Below, piece after piece: positions 36,735 to 46,181 of a stretch of DNA of 64,000 bases. Source of the DNA: Mucilaginibacter sp. (GTDB lineage Bacteria; Bacteroidota; Bacteroidia; Sphingobacteriales; Sphingobacteriaceae); contig JARLHA010000007.1 in the NCBI GenBank assembly GCA_031292485.1, positions 1 through 64,000 on the forward strand, in the 5' to 3' direction. Within the stretch, counting starts at the first letter, position 1, and each line of letters opens with the position of its first letter. Both the position numbers and the translations under genes were made by a program. The notes beneath the pieces are model-generated. The model worked only from the letters and a program-made list of their open reading frames with translations, was not told the origin of the DNA and did no database searches.

Positions 36735-37487
36735 ATGAAAAGTCCCGTCCTGCTCGAAGTTTGTGCCAATTCGGTTGCATCTGCCCTGTCTGCCCAGGAA
36801 GGGGGCGCCTATAGGGTTGAGCTCTGCGAAAATTTGTACGAAGGCGGAACAACCCCCTCTTATGGCGAGATTCAAATTGCCCGGAAACTCCTCCAAATTA
36901 AATTATATGTTTTAATCAGGCCCCGCGGCGGTGATTTTTTGTATTCGGATATTGAATATGACATTATGACCGCCGATGTAAATTATTGTATCGAAGCAGG
37001 TTGTGATGGCATTGTCATCGGCCTGTTAAATGCAGATGGCACCATTGACAAAGGGCGCTGTGAAACTTTGATCCGGATGGCAAAAACCAAAGGCCTGGGA
37101 GTTACCTTTCACCGCGCTTTTGATATGTGCGCCGATATGGACCAGGCGCTTGAAGATATTATTGAATTAGGCTGCGAGCGAATTTTAACATCAGGCGGCA
37201 AAAGTACCGCGATGGAGGGCGCAAATATATTAGCCCACCTGATAAAAAAAGCAAATGGCCGGATAACCATTATGCCAGGCAGCGGTGTGAGCGAAAAAAA
37301 CGCCGCCGACCTGGTGGAATTTACCGGGGCCAAAGAAATTCATTCATCTGCAAGAGTTCGCGTACAAAGCAAAATGGAATATAAAAACGACCATATTGTT
37401 ATGGGTGATAACTATGGTGACGAGTTTGTTTACGACCAGTCAGATGTCACCAGGGTGAAAGCTATTCTTCAAATGGCAAATTCTTAA
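36735..37487 (+). CDS. cutC: CutC-family protein
   Basis: 250 aa TIM-barrel protein. LEVCANSVASALSAQEGGAYRVELCENL, VLIRPRGGDF, GCDGIVIGLL, FHRAFD and RILTSGGK are all CutC signatures. First linked to copper tolerance in E. coli, its true activity is unclear; it may act as a deoxyribonucleoside or sugar enzyme. Single gene, convergent with dgoA. Confidence 0.88.
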   Translation: MKSPVLLEVCANSVASALSAQEGGAYRVELCENLYEGGTTPSYGEIQIARKLLQIKLYVLIRPRGGDFLYSDIEYDIMTADVNYCIEAGCDGIVIGLLNADGTIDKGRCETLIRMAKTKGLGVTFHRAFDMCADMDQALEDIIELGCERILTSGGKSTAMEGANILAHLIKKANGRITIMPGSGVSEKNAADLVEFTGAKEIHSSARVRVQSKMEYKNDHIVMGDNYGDEFVYDQSDVTRVKAILQMANS

Positions 37488-37526
37488 GCCCAAAATCTTG
37501 AGTCGCCAGTCTTAGTCTGATTCACT

Positions 37527-38180
37527 TTACTTTTTACCTGTAATAAAATCTCTGTATTTATTTACAAACGAAACATAAACTCCGGCTAAGGCCTGCCAGT
37601 CCTGCTTATTGATGATATCTTTTGGAAAAAGCTGGCTGCCCACTCCTACTCCTTTTGCGCCTTGATGAAAGTATTGCATAAAATTATCCAAAGTGACGCC
37701 ACCTGTGGGCATCAGGCTCACAAAACTCAGTGGGGCCAATATCTCTTTAATGTATCCGGGCTTTAAATCTCCGGCCGGAAAAAGCTTGATCATGGATGCA
37801 CCCAATGACCATGCTTTGTAAATTTCGGATGGCGTATAAGCTCCCGGGAAAATGGGCACTTTTTCGGCAACGCAGGTTCTGATAACTTCCTCATTAATAA
37901 TGGGCGTTACAATAAACTGCGATTTCGCTTTTAATGCTTTTTCGAGATCGGTCATGCTGCAAACGGTACCTGCGCCGATATTCAATTCATCGCCATACAA
38001 ATCCGCCAATAAAGCGATATTTTGTTCAGCATTCGGCGAGTTCATTGTAATTTCAAGATTGGTTAAACCCGACCGGCAATACACCCCGGCTATAGCTTCT
38101 ATATGCTCATCGGGGATGTTTCTCATAATGCCGACTACCGGCATTTGGTTAAACAGATCGAAGGAAAATGTTTTGTTCAT
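37527..38180 (-). CDS. dgoA: KDPG/KDPGal aldolase (DgoA-like)
   Basis: 217 aa class I aldolase. The Schiff-base Lys is in IKLFPAGDL and the acid-base Glu in LEITMNSP. It splits a 2-keto-3-deoxy-6-phospho sugar acid into pyruvate and glyceraldehyde-3-phosphate. The ATG overlaps the kinase stop (ATGA), so both are coupled. With DgoK upstream the galactonate route is more likely than Entner-Doudoroff. Confidence 0.87.
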   Translation of the reverse strand: MNKTFSFDLFNQMPVVGIMRNIPDEHIEAIAGVYCRSGLTNLEITMNSPNAEQNIALLADLYGDELNIGAGTVCSMTDLEKALKAKSQFIVTPIINEEVIRTCVAEKVPIFPGAYTPSEIYKAWSLGASMIKLFPAGDLKPGYIKEILAPLSFVSLMPTGGVTLDNFMQYFHQGAKGVGVGSQLFPKDIINKQDWQALAGVYVSFVNKYRDFITGKK

Positions 38181-39157
38181 GCAAATATTTTTAATTGTTT
38201 GGCAATTTTCAAGTGGCCCATCAACGTTGCGTCATCAGCCGATTGATTTGAACTTATTTTTATCCTTTTTGAGGTGAATAATTCCAACAGCGCCGATTGA
38301 TAATATCGCCCTGGTTCCTGTCCGCAAACAAGGTTAATTATTTCGGCTTCGGTGCCCACTAAATCTTTCAACTCCGCGCCTATCAATATGCCGCTTAAAT
38401 AATTATAATTTTCTGTTTTGTTATACACATCAAACAGTTGGTTTGTCCTCACCTTAAAAATGGAATGAAGCAGGTTTGATGAAACGGCTTCCTTAACGCC
38501 CGCTTTAAAACTTTCAAGGTCCGGATTGTTGTCATGGGTCTGATTCGGTTCAATGGCATTTTTTAAAATGCTGTTTTGGCTTAGTAAGGCAAATACTTCG
38601 CCGGTCATATAGGTTTTAAAATTAACCACCTGGTTATTTTTAACGAGAATATGTTTTGAATGAGTGCCGGGGAAAATAAACATTTCGTTCACGACGATCT
38701 GCTCAGGTTCAATACAACCGATCAATTGTGTTTCTTCGCCCCTCATTACATCGTCCGTGGTTTTAAGCCCCGAAACTACCCATACATTATGGTCAAAAGC
38801 TTTTGCTGCCGCGATAAATGCCGTTTGAATACCCGCTCCATCCACCGAAAAAGGCACAGAATTATAGGGGATCTCAATAAACCCAATAGAAGAAGATGCC
38901 ATACCAGAAATAAGCAGCGGTACACCCGATAAAGATTGATTTATTTTTTCTTCTATCCTTTTTATATGCAAGTCGGCCACCTCCAAATAAAAATCAGCTC
39001 TTTTTGCCTCCGGATGCCCGCTTTGCCGCCAGAGATCAAATGTCCGGGCAACACCGTCGCCCGAACTTTCTTCAGCAACTACCCTGCCGTCATTGGTCCC
39101 GGCAAGCTTTATCCTGAATGATGAAGTCCCCCAATCGCAGCTTAAAAAGTATTTCAT
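38177..39157 (-). CDS. dgoK: 2-dehydro-3-deoxygalactonokinase
   Basis: 326 aa sugar-acid kinase of the DgoK family. The N-terminus YFLSCDWGTSSFRIKL is the phosphate-1 loop, ISGMASSSIGF and FIFPGTHSKHI are family marks, and VCGQEPGRYYQSALL follows near the C-terminus. It phosphorylates 2-keto-3-deoxygalactonate for the coupled aldolase. No dehydratase (dgoD) or transporter is in this stretch. Confidence 0.86.
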   Translation of the reverse strand: MKYFLSCDWGTSSFRIKLAGTNDGRVVAEESSGDGVARTFDLWRQSGHPEAKRADFYLEVADLHIKRIEEKINQSLSGVPLLISGMASSSIGFIEIPYNSVPFSVDGAGIQTAFIAAAKAFDHNVWVVSGLKTTDDVMRGEETQLIGCIEPEQIVVNEMFIFPGTHSKHILVKNNQVVNFKTYMTGEVFALLSQNSILKNAIEPNQTHDNNPDLESFKAGVKEAVSSNLLHSIFKVRTNQLFDVYNKTENYNYLSGILIGAELKDLVGTEAEIINLVCGQEPGRYYQSALLELFTSKRIKISSNQSADDATLMGHLKIAKQLKIFA

Positions 39158-39177
39158 TCTGGCTTTAAAAAATAGAT

Positions 39178-39990
39178 TTAAGCATACCGTTCTTTAAGCA
39201 GTTCCATCATAAATATATTTACATCCCACTGGCTTACCACTGGCTGTTTAGTATAGGGCAGCAAAGGCAAATAGGGCGGCGCTCCGAACTCGGAGGTAAT
39301 AGTTAGTAAAGGTGCATTTCCCGCTTGTTTTTTTGCTACCACATTGTCCCAGCAGCTAAGATGAAAATCCAGGGCTTCCTTCCATTCGGGAGCCCTTGGG
39401 TCTGTAACCTGCGGCCCCTCCGGATACCCTACCCGCGAATGGATATGGTCGGTTCGTGATATAGCCAGGTCAACTGCTTCCTGCTGGTCGTGTAAAAATG
39501 ACTCAGCGGTATTGCACCAGTGCGATATATCAAGCGTAATGCGCAGATCTTCTATTCTTTGTAAATAAGTATTTGCAATATGCGCTGCAAAGCTAAACTT
39601 GCCACGGTGAGTTTCGTGCAAAACTTTCACGCCGGTTTGAATGGTTATCGTCCTTGCCAGGTCGATCAATTGCTTATTTTGCTCAAAAGTATAATAGTCT
39701 TTCCCTGTTTGGGTGTTGATGAACAAGGGTTTGCCTGAGGCGAGGTTGAACAGCCTTTGTTCAAATTGCTGACAATGGATATCAAAGTCCTTTTCAGTTG
39801 TTTCGTAATGCTGTGCAATAAATTGAAGACCATATTTTTCAAGTCTGTTTAGTATCAGGGCTTTTTCCTTTTCATCGTAAGGCAGGCTGGCTTCAACACC
39901 GTCATACCCGGCCTCCTTAACCTTCTGCAAAAACACATCCCACTCAACTGCTTCCTGTCCCCAGCGCGGGCAAAAAAATAAGATCTTCAT
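39178..39990 (-). CDS. Sugar phosphate isomerase/epimerase-like TIM barrel
   Basis: 270 aa, AP-endonuclease-2/xylose-isomerase-like fold. WDVFLQKVKEAGYDGVEASLP at the start, KVLHETHRGKFSFA (metal Glu), ITLDISHWC (Asp, His), HIHSRVGY and TSEFGAPPYLP (Glu) supply a typical divalent metal site. It starts the operon ahead of dgoK (20 bases) and is presumably the entry enzyme for a related sugar or lactone. The distant operator at 40206 lies 216 bases upstream of its ATG. Confidence 0.78.
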   Translation of the reverse strand: MKILFFCPRWGQEAVEWDVFLQKVKEAGYDGVEASLPYDEKEKALILNRLEKYGLQFIAQHYETTEKDFDIHCQQFEQRLFNLASGKPLFINTQTGKDYYTFEQNKQLIDLARTITIQTGVKVLHETHRGKFSFAAHIANTYLQRIEDLRITLDISHWCNTAESFLHDQQEAVDLAISRTDHIHSRVGYPEGPQVTDPRAPEWKEALDFHLSCWDNVVAKKQAGNAPLLTITSEFGAPPYLPLLPYTKQPVVSQWDVNIFMMELLKERYA

Positions 39991-40205
39991 ATGTTTATTT
40001 GATTTACCGGTTCATTAGAATCCAAATATAGCATGTTTATTTACCATCAAATCAAATATAGTCCCGATTAACCGGCTGCATCAAAACCGCCTGCAGGTCA
40101 GGGTAATTATTTAGTCGGAAATTCAAAAAAAATATTGCCTGATGTAAAAACGCGCAGAAAATGCGCATCCGATTTTTAGTAAGAAAATATTGGGAAGGCA
40201 ATTTG

Positions 40206-40223
40206 CCGGGAACGTTACCGGAA
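40206..40223 (+). promoter_or_regulatory. LacI-type operator, distal copy
   Basis: CCGGGAACGTTACCGGAA, with the near-perfect dyad CCGGGAACGTTACCGG centred on AACGTT. A central CG in a palindrome is typical of LacI-family sites. The identical 18-mer recurs at 40663. Confidence 0.6.
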
Positions 40224-40662
40224 ATCGCTTAATTTTTACGAAAAAGTTCCTTAGTGTAATAGATACATACCTCATGCTCAAAAATATTGCCCTGCATTAA
40301 AATTTGGCCGAAAAAAGCGATTTAATCCTAATGAAAACAATCAGAATAAAAATTTCTATTAAGTTAATTATTAAAACTATTTATGTTTTTTAATTAATTA
40401 TACATTTCCTATAAATTAATTTGCAAATATTAACTATTACCGTACCTTAGTTTCAGTGTGTATCACTAACCAATTTGTAAACTAAACTTTAAACTGTAGC
40501 CCTATTCTATTTAAATGAAAAAGCCCGTGGTTGCTATTGGCGACTGCGATGGATAAGTATTGCTTTTTGCAACGGCGTCCACCCGCTTTTTTACCGGATA
40601 GAAAAAATAATACTAAAGCTAAATGAAATATGTATGCCCGGATGGAAACGTAAATAAATACT

Positions 40663-40680
40663 CCGGGAACGTTACCGGAA
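40663..40680 (+). promoter_or_regulatory. LacI-type operator, proximal copy at the amylase promoter
   Basis: The same 18-mer in the same orientation, 58 bases before the amylase ATG and just upstream of a ttgaca (40685-40690) and taccttttt (40713-40721) pair. Position suits an activator or a repressor of the LacI family. Confidence 0.65.
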
Positions 40681-40738
40681 TTAATTGACAAGCATTAAAA
40701 CCAATAAATAAATACCTTTTTACTTAAAACCCAAAATT

Positions 40739-42136
40739 ATGAAAAGACAATTCTACAGTTTGGGCCGGGCATCAATCTTCCTGGCATTATTGTTAACTTT
40801 TTCGCAGTGTAAAAAGTCGGCGGTGACGGAAAACGCACCGGCTTCGGCAAAAATCTCCAAAACCTTTGTTAACGATGCTGCTGCCGGGCCAGGTGGAGGT
40901 GTGTTAATGCAGGCCTTTTACTGGAACACACCCAACACCTCCTCCTGGTGGCAAAATGTAAACAGCAAAATAGCAGCATGGGATGCAGCGGGTATTTCGG
41001 CCATCTGGCTCCCACCTTCTACCAAAGGACAAAGCGGCGGTTCAAGTATGGGTTACGACCCCTATGATTATTTCGATTTTGGCACGTATAACCAAATGGG
41101 TTCAACAACAACACGCTTCGGCAATCTGGCGGACTTGAATACCCTGATAGCCAACGCGCACACCCATAACATCCAGGTATACGCAGATATGGTATTAAAT
41201 CATTGCAGCGGGGGATCGCTGGAAGCTAACCCTTATACCGGTACCAATACTTACACCAATTTTACACCGCTGTCAGGGCAATTCAACAGGAGCTACAGCG
41301 ACTTCCATCCCAACAATATCCATGCATCTGATGAAGGCTCATTCGGCGGTTTCCCTGATCTTTGCCATGCACAGGCCAATGTTTCCAATTGGATCTATAA
41401 CGCATCATACAGTATGTCGAGATACTACAAAAACACCATGCATTATGACGGATGGCGCTTCGATTATGTAAAGGGTTTTGGGGCGTGGGTGGTTCAAAAC
41501 TATGTAAACAGCGTTGGCGGTTTTGCTGTTGGCGAAGACTGGGATGGCAACGCAGCCAATTTACAAAGCTGGGTGAACGCTACCGGCGGCACCTCGTCTG
41601 CATTTGACTTTGCTTGCTTTTACGCCATGCACTCTGCTTTTGACAGTAATGACCTAACCCATTTAAACGATGACATGTTATGGAAAAGAAACGGTGCTAA
41701 ATCAGTTACTTTCGTTTCCAATCACGATACAGACATTATCGGCAATAAATATTCGGCTTATGCCTATATCATGACCCACGAAGGATACCCCTGCGTATTT
41801 TACAGCGATTATGAACAATGGCTTGATAAAGGCAGGATGAACAACCTCATCTGGATCCACAGAACTCTTGCAGGCGGAACAACCACCAATTTGTACTCCG
41901 CAAGTGACCAATACATTGACCGTCGTAACGGTTACGGTGCGGCACCGGGTGTGATCGTGTATTTTAACGGGACAGGTTACTGGCAACAGCAATGGGTAAC
42001 CAGTAACTGGGCCAATAAACAAATTAAAGAATATACAGGCGCCTCCGGCTGGATACAAACTGTTGCTGCTGATGGCAGGGTTTTGATCCAGGCACCGCCA
42101 AATTCTTATTCCATCTGGTCAGTTACAGGATATTAA
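40739..42136 (+). CDS. Secreted alpha-amylase, GH13 family lipoprotein
   Basis: 465 aa starch-cleaving enzyme. N-terminal signal with Cys24 (LLLTFSQCKKS) suggests a lipoprotein, although Gln before the Cys is unusual. GH13 regions: I DMVLNH (150-155), II GWRFDYVKGF with nucleophile Asp242, III GEDWDG with acid/base Glu266, IV FVSNHDTD with Asp330. A C-terminal all-beta domain (DUF1939-like, ~400-465) ends the protein. Closest in style to the alpha-amylases of the GH13_5/6/7 groups. It stands alone, without SusC/SusD, behind two LacI-type operators and with a strong terminator. Confidence 0.9.
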   Translation: MKRQFYSLGRASIFLALLLTFSQCKKSAVTENAPASAKISKTFVNDAAAGPGGGVLMQAFYWNTPNTSSWWQNVNSKIAAWDAAGISAIWLPPSTKGQSGGSSMGYDPYDYFDFGTYNQMGSTTTRFGNLADLNTLIANAHTHNIQVYADMVLNHCSGGSLEANPYTGTNTYTNFTPLSGQFNRSYSDFHPNNIHASDEGSFGGFPDLCHAQANVSNWIYNASYSMSRYYKNTMHYDGWRFDYVKGFGAWVVQNYVNSVGGFAVGEDWDGNAANLQSWVNATGGTSSAFDFACFYAMHSAFDSNDLTHLNDDMLWKRNGAKSVTFVSNHDTDIIGNKYSAYAYIMTHEGYPCVFYSDYEQWLDKGRMNNLIWIHRTLAGGTTTNLYSASDQYIDRRNGYGAAPGVIVYFNGTGYWQQQWVTSNWANKQIKEYTGASGWIQTVAADGRVLIQAPPNSYSIWSVTGY

Positions 42137-42150
42137 TTAACATTCCCGCT

Positions 42151-42195
42151 GGTTGAAGAAACGCCTCACCCATGTGTTTCTTCAACCATTTTTAA
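42151..42195 (+). terminator. Terminator of the amylase gene
   Basis: A perfect 12-bp stem ggttgaagaaac / gtttcttcaacc with a 13-base loop, followed by atttttaaatt. Confidence 0.8.
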
Positions 42196-42223
42196 ATTAA
42201 CTAAAGTTCAATCCGCCTTAAAT

Positions 42224-43225
42224 ATGAAGCTATCTGCTATTATAATTCTTACCGTTTTCATTTTATACAGCTGCAATTCTTCCCACAAAAAATTAAAAAG
42301 TAACACCAATGAACTAATTTATAATACGGCCGATACCACTGCAGGGGATTTGTCGGCCAGCCTAAATCTTACCGGAAAAATAAAAACCACGGAATTAACC
42401 GCGCAGCTCAAACTTTCCAATTCGGGCTCCGCTCCGATTGATTTCCAGGAGATGGAGATTGCAACACCCGAGGGAATCCGGTCCGGACCGGCTGCTGGTT
42501 TTGAGCCATTTTCGCTAGCCAATGGAAAAGACACTACACTTAATGTAAAGTTCAAGCCTGTGAATGATCTTAGGTTATACCAGGTTACAGGATTGGCCGG
42601 TAATTTTAAAGGCGCTTATACAGTGTCCATCGGCTATAACGCTGCGGGAAATGACGTTTCAAAGTCGCTGGTATTACAAACCACGATAGACAAAACTGAG
42701 TTTACCGCATATATCAAGGAGAATAAAAACCTGGTTACCGGCTATTCATTTGATACAAAAACAGGGTTCAATGACAGCGAAAAGAAATACTTTAAGGCGG
42801 TAATACCGGCTGTAAAATCTCCGTTTGTTTATTTAAGTGAACAGGAAATTGCTGTTTCGGGCTTGAATTTCAAACTAAAAACGTACGATAAACAGGATAC
42901 GGTATATGCAGAATTCTCCATTGTTAACCATGCTGATTTCCCTGTCAAAGTTATCGCTGATTCGCTAAATATCATGCTGATTAATAAAGCGGGAGCCGAC
43001 GAGAAAGCAATCATTAAAATTGAAAAGATCTCTGGAGCGCAGAACGATGTCAATATGATGGAAAAGGGCGACAGGGTATTGATCCATTATAAAAAACACA
43101 TGAAACTACCTGCTACTGGGGGGGAAACACTGACGCTTCATCTACAGAATGCTTTTATCCTTTCGGGCAGAAAACGATTATTTAATGAAGACTTAAAATT
43201 ATTACCGGTGTCGAATTTGAAATAA
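42224..43225 (+). CDS. Hypothetical lipoprotein, 333 aa
   Basis: Signal ending in LYSCNS gives a lipoprotein Cys at about residue 17. The body is rich in beta strands, with two domains; residues ~40-150 look like an Ig-like fold (LKLSNSGSAPIDFQEMEIATPEG). No catalytic motif is recognised. It follows the amylase terminator, so it is likely transcribed on its own. Confidence 0.65.
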   Translation: MKLSAIIILTVFILYSCNSSHKKLKSNTNELIYNTADTTAGDLSASLNLTGKIKTTELTAQLKLSNSGSAPIDFQEMEIATPEGIRSGPAAGFEPFSLANGKDTTLNVKFKPVNDLRLYQVTGLAGNFKGAYTVSIGYNAAGNDVSKSLVLQTTIDKTEFTAYIKENKNLVTGYSFDTKTGFNDSEKKYFKAVIPAVKSPFVYLSEQEIAVSGLNFKLKTYDKQDTVYAEFSIVNHADFPVKVIADSLNIMLINKAGADEKAIIKIEKISGAQNDVNMMEKGDRVLIHYKKHMKLPATGGETLTLHLQNAFILSGRKRLFNEDLKLLPVSNLK

Positions 43226-43526
43226 CCGCCATATATTTTTTAAAAATCCGGTTCTATGACGGATAGCGTGGGTGATTTAAATGCAGAGAAGACTCAGAGT
43301 TCGCTGAGTTTTAAAATTTTACAGGCTATTTACATATTCAAATACCTTTAAAAAATAGAATTATTCCTCTGTGAACTCAGTGTATTCTCTGTTTCTTTGT
43401 GTTAAAAAAATTCTTTAATTAGTTCCTACCCATACAAACCGTTATAGAGCCAAAAATCCTTTATATTTAAACGGAATCAATATCGCGGTTGATATAGATC
43501 AGTAAATAATTATTGGAAGGATTTCT
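43226..43526. repeat. Gene-free gap with ACTCAGAG / CTCTGTGAACTCAG words
   Basis: Within 301 bases, 43283-43402 carries cagagaagactcagagttcg on the left and ctctgtgaactcagtgtattctctgt on the right, an imperfect inverted repeat around an AT-rich middle. Nothing else is seen. Confidence 0.6.
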
Positions 43527-43880
43527 ATGTATAAAGCATTGTTTTTAAGCCCGATGGTGCCATCATATAACATAAAGGCAACACTTAATTTTTTTGTGGA
43601 CGTGTTTAGTTTTAAGGCAGTGATGAACACAGAGAATTATGCTATTGTTTTTAAGGACAACCACCTGATCCATATTTTAAACGCGGGCACAGATATTGGT
43701 GAAATGGAATTTTACCTTGAAGTAGACGAAATTGACAGCCTTTGGGATAATATAAAAGATAAACTGAACGAAATTAAAGTAAAACCACCATTTGACCGGG
43801 AATATGGGATGAGAGAATTTCACATCATTGTACCGCACACCAAAACGCTGATGTTTGTGGGACAGGAAATAAAAAAATAG
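43527..43880 (+). CDS. VOC-family (glyoxalase/bleomycin-resistance-like) protein
   Basis: 117 aa, two beta-alpha-beta-beta-beta units: NIKATLNFFVDVFSFKAVMN and a second half ending REFHIIVPHTKTLMFVGQE. Metal-ligand positions are not all evident. Substrate unknown. Convergent with another VOC gene, stops 2 bases apart; the two are not close copies. Confidence 0.72.
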   Translation: MYKALFLSPMVPSYNIKATLNFFVDVFSFKAVMNTENYAIVFKDNHLIHILNAGTDIGEMEFYLEVDEIDSLWDNIKDKLNEIKVKPPFDREYGMREFHIIVPHTKTLMFVGQEIKK

Positions 43881-43881
43881 G

Positions 43882-44265
43882 TTACCCTTCTTTAAGTACC
43901 GACAAAATATTTCCGGCGGGATCCTTAAACCAGGCAATGTCAGGGCCCCTGCCATTCCCCCTTAAAATACCTTTTGCATCAGTTTTAATAGGGGCATCAT
44001 ATTGCTCAAAAGTGATACCTGCATTAATAAGATCGTCCACTGTCTTTTCAACATCACTAACCGGGAAGTTAAGGATGGTAAACGTTGCCGGTTCATGGTT
44101 TGGCTTTGGATAAACGATTATATTACTTCCACCACTGATATGCAGTGTCATGATACCCATATCATTTTCCGAAACCTCGATACCAAGTTTGCCATAGTAA
44201 AAATCTTTCGCTTTTTGCATGTCGTTTACCGAAAAACCGCTGAATGCTTTAGTGTCTTTAAACAT
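43882..44265 (-). CDS. VOC-family protein
   Basis: 127 aa. [25 protein letters not shown] begins, and [18 protein letters not shown] ends the fold; the latter is the usual glyoxalase-like C-terminal signature. Substrate unknown. Its upstream spacer holds the word gttgattaagtt. Confidence 0.8.
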   Translation of the reverse strand: MFKDTKAFSGFSVNDMQKAKDFYYGKLGIEVSENDMGIMTLHISGGSNIIVYPKPNHEPATFTILNFPVSDVEKTVDDLINAGITFEQYDAPIKTDAKGILRGNGRGPDIAWFKDPAGNILSVLKEG

Positions 44266-44527
44266 AGTTTAGTTATTAGTTGATTAAGTTAGACCAAGTT
44301 AATTGAGTTAAATTTAATACCGCTAAACCACAAAAATGAGGTGCAATGATGCCAATGTTGCATAGGTATAATGACAATCTGTTTCACAAAAAGTTCTTAA
44401 AACTTATTCGAATTCATAAATTGCCACTTTTATGGCGGTGTATCTGACTTAATATAAAATGGTTAGCTATAAATGTGAGCTATTTAATAGCATTCTGTTG
44501 ATATTATCCATACCTTTATCAACTCAC

Positions 44528-44869
44528 ATGGAAGAAAGACAATATTTAACTACCTGGAAAAGGTACCTGCCCGTTATCCGGCTGCACTTAAAAAAGAGCC
44601 TTGTTTCAGAACAACAGTTTAAATTGAACATCCAGGATTTTGAATCTGCGGGCGACCGTGGCAAGTCTGGTTATTCTTTCAGCATAACTATGGAAAATGG
44701 CAGGGTGATCACCAATATCAGCGGTTCGCCTGTTGCCCGTGACCTCTACGAAGCACTGAAATCTGATGAGGCCATAAAAACGATGCTGCAGGATAAAAGT
44801 GTTAAGATAAGCGTGGGAAAATCTTTTATGCTCAGCATAAAAACCAGCCACATATCGGCCTATAAATAG
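44528..44869 (+). CDS. Hypothetical protein, 113 aa
   Basis: Not recognised. From MEERQYLTTWKRYLPVIRLHL it is soluble and mixed alpha/beta, with a conserved-looking hydrophobic pattern. The first ATG upstream (44459) would add a hydrophobic stretch of 23 residues; I prefer 44528. It may be shared only within the family Sphingobacteriaceae; unverified. Confidence 0.55.
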   Translation: MEERQYLTTWKRYLPVIRLHLKKSLVSEQQFKLNIQDFESAGDRGKSGYSFSITMENGRVITNISGSPVARDLYEALKSDEAIKTMLQDKSVKISVGKSFMLSIKTSHISAYK

Positions 44870-44999
44870 CCGGCAAAACAGCTACCTCTTTTGTATTAGT
44901 AACCTATATAGTCCTGTAATTTGGCAGGGATGCATTGTCATGCCCAAATTAAGCCTTAACATTTTTTCGATTGTTTTCTTTAATCCCCTTCTGTCAAAT

Positions 45000-45215
45000 C
45001 AGGGAAATCGCGTTTAAAACTTGTAGCTCAAAATTTGGCTAAAGCCTTTATCTTTTCGTTTACTTTTTCCGTTCCTTAAAAGGAACGGCAATGAATTTTG
45101 GAAGCATGGCTTTTCACTCATTGCCGTCGGCTTTAGCCAACGGATAAATTGAAGCAATAAAAACGGCTTTAGCCTCAATTAAATATGCCGGTTTTTTTCA
45201 AACGCGATTTCCCTG
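45000..45215. repeat. 216-bp nested palindromic element upstream of ferritin
   Basis: Perfect 16-bp terminal inverted repeats (45000-45015 cagggaaatcgcgttt; 45200-45215 aaacgcgatttccctg). Inside are ggctaaagcc / ggctttagcc pairs, an exact palindrome ccgttccttaaaaggaacgg (~45069-45088) and gcaatga/tcattgc. It has MITE-like architecture, with no clear target duplication. It fills most of the 406-base gap before ferritin. Confidence 0.7.
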
Positions 45216-45275
45216 TCTTTCAAATAAGCCAAAACATTTTCAAGCACTGTTAGTTTAGTTTTCAAACACTATTTT

Positions 45276-45827
45276 ATGGATACTAACAGGCTTTCCGGTG
45301 CAATTGCAAAAGCACTGAACCAGCAGATGACAAACGAAGCGCACAACGCACAGATCTACCTTTCATATGGCGCCTGGGCGAATGAAAAAGGATACGAAGG
45401 TATTTCGAACTTTTTATTCAGGCATGCCAATGAAGAACGCAACCACATGATGAAAATATTGGAATATATTTTGAAACGTGGCGGCAAAGTGGTGGTGACA
45501 GAAATCCCCGGCCCGGGGCCTGACCCATCAAGCATAAACGATTGTTTTGAGAAAATATTCAAGTCGGAAGTAGACAATACCACCTCTATTTATAACCTGG
45601 TTAACCTGAGCCTTGCCGAAAAAGACTGGGCGACCTGGAATTTTATGCAATGGTTTGTAAAGGAACAAACAGAAGAGGAAACACTGGCCATGAACCTGCT
45701 CGACAAAATAAAAATAGCGGGCGGCGCTTCGGCAAAGGACGATGCACTTTATATTTTGGATAATAACCTCGCAACGACCCCTGATGACGCAACTTTAGCA
45801 CAAGATATTACTGTTGAGAAGCCTTAA
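45276..45827 (+). CDS. ftnA: Ferritin
   Basis: 183 aa four-helix iron-storage protein of the bacterial FtnA type. Ferroxidase ligands lie in NEAHNAQIYLSY and HANEERNHMMKI, with a further Glu in KEQTEEETLAM. Length is slightly above the usual ~165-170 because of a short C-terminal tail. It assembles a 24-mer that oxidises and stores iron. Its promoter must lie in or after the palindromic element upstream. Confidence 0.9.
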   Translation: MDTNRLSGAIAKALNQQMTNEAHNAQIYLSYGAWANEKGYEGISNFLFRHANEERNHMMKILEYILKRGGKVVVTEIPGPGPDPSSINDCFEKIFKSEVDNTTSIYNLVNLSLAEKDWATWNFMQWFVKEQTEEETLAMNLLDKIKIAGGASAKDDALYILDNNLATTPDDATLAQDITVEKP

Positions 45828-45845
45828 TAAACTCAAGTATTAAGC

Positions 45846-46073
45846 TTAGTTAAAGCATTGGCTAAATGCTACCAGTACTTTTAAAAACACCTCGCGGTCA
45901 ACCCCATAGGTAGCAGGATGATCAGGTCTTACAGGCCTGCCGTTTTTATACCTTACAGGAAATAAAGCTACGAAATCGCGGATGGAAATTTCGTAGCGCA
46001 ACCAGGGGTCGCCGCGATGAATTTCTTCCAGGCGCATTTCAAAAAGCGCGACACTTAGCGGGTCGTTTTTCAT
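45846..46073 (-). CDS. Hypothetical protein, 75 aa
   Basis: Not recognised. A soluble protein with ALFEMRLEEIHRGDPWLRYE and RPVRPDHPATYGVD. Convergent with ferritin (18 bases between stops) and codirectional with the GH20 gene. ATG at 46073. Confidence 0.5.
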   Translation of the reverse strand: MKNDPLSVALFEMRLEEIHRGDPWLRYEISIRDFVALFPVRYKNGRPVRPDHPATYGVDREVFLKVLVAFSQCFN

Positions 46074-46181
46074 GGCCTAAAAGTATGTAAAAAACTTTTA
46101 TTGGCTGATTAAAGTGACGTAGGATGTTGCCGGAATCCATAAAAATATCAGCGCCACCTTTATAATTAGCCATTATGGCGA

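Larger units (their letters stand above)
39991..40738. other. 750-bp control region between the dgo operon and amylase
   Basis: AT-rich spacer without a credible gene (a 13-codon ATG frame at 40515-40556 is too short to judge). It holds two identical LacI-type operators, a direct repeat of an aaaatattgcc(c)tg segment near 40125 and 40280, a small hairpin gcgca-gaaaa-tgcgc near 40152-40167, and a likely amylase promoter (taccttttt at 40713-40721). Confidence 0.55.

Noticed and set aside
40515..40556. 13-codon leader peptide ahead of the amylase
   Set aside because: Too short, lacks repeated regulatory codons, and no attenuator hairpin follows it.
40482..40691. 69-aa minus-strand frame in the amylase control region
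   Set aside because: No motif, no promoter, and it covers the proximal operator; composition is that of noncoding AT-rich DNA.
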